Program-made: the position numbers and the translations under genes
From: Dysidea avara
Taxonomy: Eukaryota > Porifera > Demospongiae > Dictyoceratida > Dysideidae
Assembly (NCBI RefSeq): GCF_963678975.1
Contig: NC_089285.1
Location: 10,898,694 to 10,962,693 of the forward strand
Length of the DNA: 64,000 nt
Reading direction: 5' to 3'
Notes under the pieces: model-generated
Databases searched by the model: none
What the model saw: only the letters and a program-made list of their open reading frames with translations
Told to the model about the DNA's origin: nothing
Part shown: positions 57,590 to 64,000 of the stretch, one piece after another
How the letters are laid out: each line of letters begins with the position of its first letter
Numbering within the stretch: the first letter of the stretch is position 1

Positions 57590-57860
57590 GTACCCTCACA
57601 TATGTGTGTATTGACTCACCTAAAGTTTCACTGCAGCTTCGTATGGCAAGTTACCTGGGACTCAATCTTGCACGTGGTATGCATGGCCTAGCGACCCTAG
57701 TTTCACGCGACCTCTTACCACAAGCATGCGCCTACAACATACGGTAGCTCTTTCAAGAGACGCTTATTACACTAACGATAGCAAACATGAACAATCACAT
57801 TTCCAAAATCACAAACATGAAGTTCTAATACAAATGGAGTACATTTTTTGTGTGTGTGCA
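57590..57860. promoter_or_regulatory. Spacer between transposon and HAKAI 3' end; possible upstream exon of the transporter
   Basis: The minus strand has two donor-like sites (CCCAG/GTAACT near 57653 and TTTAG/GTGAGTC near 57619). They could belong to an untranslated exon of the transporter, with the 3.8-kb transposon lying in its intron. Weak evidence. Confidence 0.25.
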
Positions 57861-57865
57861 CTACA

Positions 57866-60800
57866 CTATACTCCGGATGAGCTAGGCGTCCATTGTGAAG
57901 GTTGCATATTAGGAGGTAGCATAACTGGTGGAGGAGGACGTGCACCTGAGCTGCTCATCGGTGGTGGCCTGTATGAGTAAACACAGAGAAACATGTGATA
58001 AATTCTAAGATAAATAATCACGTAAGGATGCATGAAACAACAAATCTGCTTGATTCAAGGGGTAGCCACTACCAATAGTCATCTCAACTGGGAGAACACA
58101 AGTTTTGATCAACTAAGATATAGCTTCTGAAAAGGGCTTTGATTGCTTGACAGTTTAGTTTTAACTTATCAATTTGCTAACTGTTAAAAGTTTCTACGGT
58201 GCTTAATCCCCTTTTTTTTGAGGAATACTTGATTATTTGGTTCAAACCTCTTGATCACACTTGATTTGCTGGTTGCAGAGATGGTTCTACAGCAGCGACT
58301 ACCCTTTGTGCTTAATACCCAAATTCTAACTGCTCCAGCATTTGATACATGTAGCAGCCTTACTGTGCTTTTATACCAATTTCCAAAATGACATCATATA
58401 AAAATTAGATAGATTGCTCCTGACAGTGGGGGGACCTTAACATTATCGACACATCCACCAATGCAAGAATCTTTCATCATATTTCAGCCACAAAACAAAT
58501 GGAACTATAACAGGTATATGGCTATAAGACATTAAAATAAATAATAAACATTCAACTACCTCATAAGCATATTAGAATTGTAGTTCCCCTTTCTCAGCTG
58601 AAATATAAACAATCCCAAGATTTTTCTCCACACTTTAAAACACTAAAATCCTCCCACTATTGATATGGTTTGCTTTGTGATCACAATTTAGATACAAGTC
58701 ATTAACAGTACTGTTTCTACACCATAATAATATTACTATTACAAAGTGCCCAAAACTACACAGTTATACACAATGCATTACAAATTCACAACTGCCTACC
58801 TCAGTATGTGGCTAGGGTCTGTTGGTGGAGGAGGAAGTCTTTGAGGTTGCAGTGGGGGAATTCCCGGTGCAGGTGGCAGAGGTGGTGGGGGAAGTCCTGG
58901 GGGAAAAGGAAAGAAGGCTGGAGGAGCTGGTACCATAGGTGCTGGCTGCTGATTGGTGGTCATGGTGTTGTGACGATATGCCATATGTGCATCAAGGTCA
59001 CGTTTAGAGAGATACGACCTGGGTGTGTACAATACATGTATGGCAAGTAAGGTACTCATACACATGTGTTGTGTGTGTGTGTGTGTGTGGGTGTGTTGCG
59101 TGTGTGCGTGTGCATGTGTGTGTGTGTGCGTCTCATGTTATGCTGTAATTACCACTCACCTGCCACAACCTTTGTTGTCATACCTACCGCCTCCGAAAGT
59201 ACACACATGTACTGCTCCCATAGTGGACTCATCAAATTCTTGACCAGCCTCACCACACCTGTGTAAGATCAAATGATACAACTACGTGGCACCATATCTC
59301 ACTGACCTCGGACACTTTCCACCAGCCTTCTTCGTGCAGTCCCTGCAGAATGCATGGCGACACTTTTTCTACAAAGAACAAACATACATTGCTGGCATTA
59401 CTATTTCAACTCTATGTATGAGCCGTATAGATTAATATACTTGTAGTATACCTGTGTGACATATGTTTGTCCAAATGTTGATTATTACATGAAAATGACT
59501 GTTCAATTAGAGCACAATTGATGAAGTGGCCATTACCACTATCATCATGAGATATGGTTTGCTACTGAAGTCAATGGATGTTGCAAGGACATATTTTAAG
59601 CTTGACACACATCCACCGTTGGAAGCAGACTGTGGGTGTACATTTGGATTCATGAAATCATCTCCCAAAATATAAATATACATGTGTGTTTGTTTCTATG
59701 TTTGTCTTTCCATGAGCAAAACAAGTTCATTCCTTAGCAACATAGTTAATGAACTACAAATTAAATTAATTATGAAATACATGTACTTAACAATTAACAG
59801 AAAAATGCTACTTATATAATCAATGAATCAATGTATTATGAGACAGACACTGCTGATTTATCACTGCTATACCAGGGATGCAATTTTAATATACTGCATC
59901 CCTGTGACAGTATTTCATTGCTAGTGTGCATCCTTTTTGATCTTAACAAATTCACTTATCTGAATTAGAGCTTGGCGGTATTAAAATTTGAATACACAGT
60001 ATTAGTAACAGGAAAATATCGCGGTATATAGGTAAATAGTTAGCTTGTTATTGTAACTATTGCATAATTTCTTGGGCCTAGTATGAAGCGGTATCATTCC
60101 AAAAACACAAAAAATATATAGTTCAGTACAAGTAGGCATGTGTTGTAATGTGACAACCTCAAGTTTTTGTTCAGGGCATGTCTGCTAAACCATCAACAAA
60201 TTGGATAATTAAATACCAAAGGTTGGGTTAAAAGCAATCCTATACCAGTATTCATCGATATACCGGTATTTTGATATATCGGTTATCAAAGGCTGTCATG
60301 GTATGATAATCGGTTAAGATAATTTATCCCGATAAATGGTATCACCGATATATCACAGAGCACTAATCTGAATACGGAACCAAGTTATTCAGATAACTAC
60401 CCCACATGAGCTGATATCATACATTATGTAATGAACCTAAACAATGTTTGAAAGTACTGTACAAAATATAGTTTTGATGAGGTTTTGAGTAGTGCTACTG
60501 TTTACGATGGTGTAAAAAGTCATTATGGAGAAATGAGCCTTATCCGAAATTACATCACAGACATAAAAATGGCCACTGTAGTGTGGGGATGTTTGTAAAA
60601 TTTGTATGGGCGACTATGGGAAGGAAATTTTTGAATGAAAATATCTTAGCCAAGAAGGAAAATATCGAACTCTAACTAGTAGGTATGGCTATAAGACATC
60701 ACAATAAGTACGTAAAAGCGATTTTTGGTTGATTATCAAAACAACGCTAGATTCCTATTCTTTCAGCTAATTTATAACCATACCTGCTGGTTAGAGCTCG

Positions 60801-63625
60801 ATATCTTCCTTCTTGGCTGAGATATTGCCATTCAAAAAATTTCTTTCCATAGTCACCCATACAAATTTTACGAATGACCCCACACTACAGCGGCCATTTT
60901 TATGTCTATGACGAAATTCCGGATAAAATCCATGAAATGACAACATGTGGTGGTCACCAATTTGCCACTAATGGCCTCCGCTTTCATCAAACAGTCACAA
61001 ACAATCATCACATGTGGCGGATATATCCCAATAAAGGGGTAGAATAATCTGTTTCTTTAAAACATATTATATATTTTGTTAGCGCTAAGGACCTTACATA
61101 ATTCCATTACCAGTTCCCATAGATGCACTGCCAACAGCATTGCAAGGGATAGTATTCTTTGTGTGTCTGGTTTTAGACATCAACTTGTTGGCTTAGTAAG
61201 TCAGTTGGTCAGTCAGGCAGTAAAAAAATCCCACTGAATGATTGAATTTAAAAATAACCATATTGGGTCACACACTGAAGGGCTACATTGTACCAATACT
61301 GCCAAGGGAGACTGGTTTCTGGTCAATACCTTTTTTGTAAGAAAGTGCAAACCTCATGATCCTTAAAATTTTGATTATTGCATTCAAATTCAAATCTACA
61401 TATTCCATAGCACTAGCCCACAATCCTAACTTTTTGGTTACTTCATTTGTTATTTTTTATTATACATTTTAATTACCGAAATAATTATTGTGGTATTGAT
61501 ATAATTTTCACACCACTAGCATGGGCGAGATACAGTAACTTATGCCTGGATGTTGAATTTCAAATTCAAATGTCAGGCTTATAATTCTGAACACCCTTTT
61601 TGATATTGGTAAACATGGTAAACCTCAACTGTTGAAGGAGTGGTTAGCAGTGAGGTAAACAAACTACTAGTCATGAAGAACACCACTTACTGACATTAGG
61701 AGCTCATCAAATCTTTTGGACTCAATGAGCTTGGGACTTTCATGACATGGCCATTATAAAAAGGTGGTCTTATTTAAAGACAGCATTCACTACGTGGGGA
61801 TTTCTCTACTGCAGCTGTAAATTTAGTCCTGATAGTGATGCTGAACACAAAGATTTGATTTCATCTCTTGTGAATTAGCATCATTGCACCACCACTAACA
61901 AAAAAACTACATGTACATACAGAGTTATTCTAAAACACTGTGAATTAGCTCCACACTACATTAAAAATATTGTACTGTAAAGTGTATATAGACAGAATCA
62001 TAAATCTAGGCACTTTGTGGTCTCTACTACACACCTACCATTCTTCCATATATCAGTATGGGTGACTGGCATTGCTCACAGATATGTACTAATGGCTCTT
62101 TAGCAGTCTTTGCACAGAAATTGATTGGCTGACTCCAGTTGAGGGATTTTCCACGGTGTAATGGGAATCCAGCAGAATCCACTTTACATGACTTCACTTC
62201 TGGTGGTCCTATACAAAAGGGAGTAACACATGGTAATGATTAGTGGTTATCATGGAGTTTACAATAGACAATATTTAAACACAGTTCAACAAAGAAATGT
62301 CTATCTTTATAATGTGTTTTTTTACAGTACATTAATCTATGATATACATGACAACACTTCACACCATCACTGTAACCAATAGGAAATTCTCACCTTTCAA
62401 GTAGGAATGGCTAAAACCACAGATAATGTATCAATTGGAAACAACTCCGTATATTGCAAAAAACAAGGAAACATTCCTTGTAATAAAGTTTACGGGGCAA
62501 ACTTAAAATTAGCCATTTACACAGAGAAAGACAACACTTTATACATAACTGACTCTAGCACTTATTCTGTTAGTGAATAGTAATGTAACGAAGAGCCTTT
62601 GCTTGAGTTTCTGAGAGTACGTATCAGTAGTTTCTGTTGCCAGATGCATGGTTGTCTGAACGTTTCACTGTAGTGTAGCTACCAATTCAGAAAGCATGAT
62701 TCTTTTCACAACTACAATATATTGTACCTTGTGTGGGAGAGTGGATCAAAGTGCCACCACGTACTATATTTTTGATTCACAGTACCAATTAACTGCATAA
62801 CTGTACTGTATGAACCATACAGTACAGACAACAGTACAATTACACAGAAAATTATATGCAGTAAGAAATGTTACAAAAAAAACCTTGGACACCACGAATG
62901 ATCATGTGCGCATCATTGTAAATTGCTAAAACTAGCCAAACTAATCTTACCAGTTTGTTCTACAACTAGAAATAGATTACATTAACACTAAGTGATAGTC
63001 TGATCACCAAAAACTGAAGCGATTTGAGAATTGCTCCAAGCAAGAAGCCATACAATATACCACTTAAAGCACTACCTATGCTTGTGTACAAAAAAAAATC
63101 ATAGCACTGGGAATGCTTCAAGACAAATACAGCACTAGCTTGGCTTCGCCTCATGCTGTATTAGCCTCTTGACTTGTCCCTTAGTACGCAAGTGTGACAT
63201 TGCTTTAACTATATACCTCCTCCAAGGCTTTAGCGGTTAATTGGCACACAGTTGCTAGTATAAACTCTTCCCAATGACACACTGTGTACAACTTGATCAA
63301 CAATGTGGCTAACAGAAAACTGTGGTTATGGAGATGGAATACCTCTATTACACATTAGGCAATACCTGTACAGTGTGCCCGTCATGAAGCTTTTAAATAC
63401 TAGACGTTATTCAGTACAAATTGTATGCAATGTTTACAGGCTAACTACACTGTTACAACACGGGTAATACATTTAATAATACCATAAACAATATTAATAA
63501 ACATGCAGCTTACCGTGAGATTCATGCGACGTTTTAGTCTGTGCCTTATTCTCCTTGCTTGTTTTATGTTCTCCATCACCTTTTAATCGCAGCGATATTT
63601 TCTTTCTAACAGCAGAATCAGACAT
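57866..63625 (-). CDS. CBLL1: E3 ubiquitin ligase HAKAI (CBLL1), complete six-exon gene
   Basis: Coding exons are 63625-63514, 62208-62039, 59368-59307, 59258-59160, 59018-58800 and 57968-57866, all with AG/GT borders and matching phases, giving 254 residues. The product starts MSDSAVRKKISLRLKG. Exon 2 gives FPLHRGKSLNW...VHICEQC...ILIYGRM; exon 3 completes a C3HC4 RING (KKCRHAFCRDC...CPRC); exon 4 gives HVCTFGGGRYDNKGCGR and exon 5 SYLSKRDLDAHMAYRH, the zinc-binding HYB part that makes HAKAI bind phosphotyrosine as a dimer. The C-terminus is Pro-rich (FFPFPPGLPPPPLPPAPGIP). HAKAI ubiquitinates tyrosine-phosphorylated cadherin complexes and is a stabilising subunit of the nuclear m6A writer complex. 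It is much shorter than the vertebrate protein (~490 residues), mainly in the C-terminal tail, and the RING loop between DC and CP is a few residues shorter. Confidence 0.92.
59067..59131. repeat. (GT)n microsatellite
   Basis: Interrupted GT repeat in HAKAI intron 4. Cys/Val-rich frames across it are artefacts. Confidence 0.85.
59380..62030. other. HAKAI intron 2, repeat-bearing
   Basis: Contains the foldback at 60546-60930 and an AT-rich stretch with TACCG/CGGTA words (59970-60365) that begins TTAGAGCTTGGCGGTAT and ends near GAGCACTAATC, possibly a decayed TIR element. No other exon was seen. Confidence 0.45.
60546..60930. mobile_element. ~385-bp foldback element in HAKAI intron 2
   Basis: The left arm (CCTTATCCGAAATTACATCA, GACATAAAAATGGCC, TGTAGTGTGGGG, CTTAGCCAAGAAGGAA, TCGAACTCTAAC) and the right arm are inverse copies of about 155 bases with scattered mismatches, separated by about 70 bases. 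No coding sequence. Confidence 0.7.
62210..63510. other. HAKAI intron 1, nothing else recognised
   Basis: AT-rich; no further exon or paired repeat identified. Confidence 0.5.
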
Positions 63626-63731
63626 GAAGCTCTTTAATTGGAGTAGTGTGCGATAAATAGATTATAGTCCCACAGTTATTGGTTGCGACTCGGGTTGCGA
63701 TTGTAATTTACTGTACGATTGTGCCAATTAA
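63626..63731. promoter_or_regulatory. Compact, possibly bidirectional promoter region of HAKAI
   Basis: The HAKAI start codon (63625, minus) and a plus-strand ATG at 63732 are 106 bases apart. The spacer contains CCACAGTTATTGG (CCAAT-like on the minus strand) and a GTTGCGACTCGGGTTGCGAT repeat. It is bidirectional only if the plus-strand frame is real. Confidence 0.35.
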
Positions 63732-63866
63732 ATGGAACACTCTTTCAAGGGATATGTTGATGACGTTACTTTGCCTTCAAGGTATATACACAAATCCATG
63801 TTGATCTTGGAGCCGCTAAGCCCTCAATTGTATCTCGGTTTGTTTGATGGCTCCAAAATCTTACCA
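63732..63866 (+). CDS. Candidate first exon or short frame divergent from HAKAI
   Basis: ATG begins MEHSFKGYVDDVTLPSR; a donor-like AAG/GTATAT follows at 63781/63782. Read through, the frame continues YIHKSMLILEPLSPQLYLG to a stop near 63867. Neither version has a recognisable domain. GATCTTGGAGCC and GGCTCCAAAATC at about 63809-63861 form a small inverted repeat. Confidence 0.25.
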
Positions 63867-64000
63867 TAAGGGATACCTTTGTCCAGAGATTATAGAGGGG
63901 CGCGGTTGATTATTATCTCTGCTCTGTCTAAGGGTTTCACACAATCACTGCGGAGCAAACCATGTTTTTTTTTGGGAACTGAAGAGTGTTTCGACATATC

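Noticed and set aside
59025-59266. Cys-rich plus-strand frames near 59.1 kb
   Set aside because: They are produced by a (GT)n repeat and overlap the true minus-strand HAKAI exons.
59970-60365. TIR element in HAKAI intron 2 with CGGTA-rich interior
   Set aside because: The proposed ends (TTAGAGCTTGGCGG and the inverse of GAGCACTAATC) agree too weakly and no target duplication was found.

Overview
The window looks like nuclear DNA of a sponge, most likely a demosponge. Host genes have short exons with canonical GT/AG ends, intergenic distances are small, and cell-surface proteins are built from Ig, SRCR and thrombospondin-1 modules carried on phase 1-1 exons. This attribution is inference; no ribosomal or mitochondrial marker is present. 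I saw no tRNA, rRNA or CRISPR array.

Layout. 1-9 kb is a transposon graveyard: the 3' part of a LINE with a restriction-like endonuclease, a minus-strand LINE tail split by a TIR element, and a nearly whole LINE (ORF1, endonuclease, reverse transcriptase) inserted in another LINE with a 152-bp target duplication. 9-17.7 kb is mostly small TIR and foldback elements, a minisatellite and one broken BEL/Pao fossil; three micro-exons at 11.8-12.05 kb may encode the cytoplasmic tail of the next gene. 17.9-27.0 kb (minus strand) is receptor gene 1: eight Ig exons and a transmembrane exon. 27-41 kb is again transposons: nested TIR elements, long palindromes and 8-bp-duplication MITEs. 41.2-49.2 kb (minus) is receptor gene 2, complete from signal peptide to stop: SRCR-SRCR-TSP1 twice, then three Ig domains, one transmembrane helix and a short tail. 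51.3-52.7 kb (minus) is an SV2/SVOP-like major facilitator transporter. 53.75-57.58 kb is an apparently whole DNA transposon with one 1081-residue DDE-type protein. 57.9-63.6 kb (minus) is a complete six-exon HAKAI/CBLL1 gene.

The two receptor genes are direct-orientation paralogues: the 3' half of gene 2 (Ig exons, introns, transmembrane exon) is colinear with gene 1, and a tract of about 0.7 kb appears identical to a non-orthologous part of gene 1, suggesting recent gene conversion. This makes the locus a candidate immune or allorecognition receptor cluster, though function cannot be read from sequence. HAKAI would act in the m6A writer complex and is unrelated to the receptors.

The clearest candidate for something undescribed is the 3.8-kb transposon: GGCC ends, a TTA target duplication, and a large protein with a DDE-like core and Cys-rich C-terminus that I cannot place in a named superfamily. 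Two non-autonomous relatives with the same ends occur elsewhere in the window.
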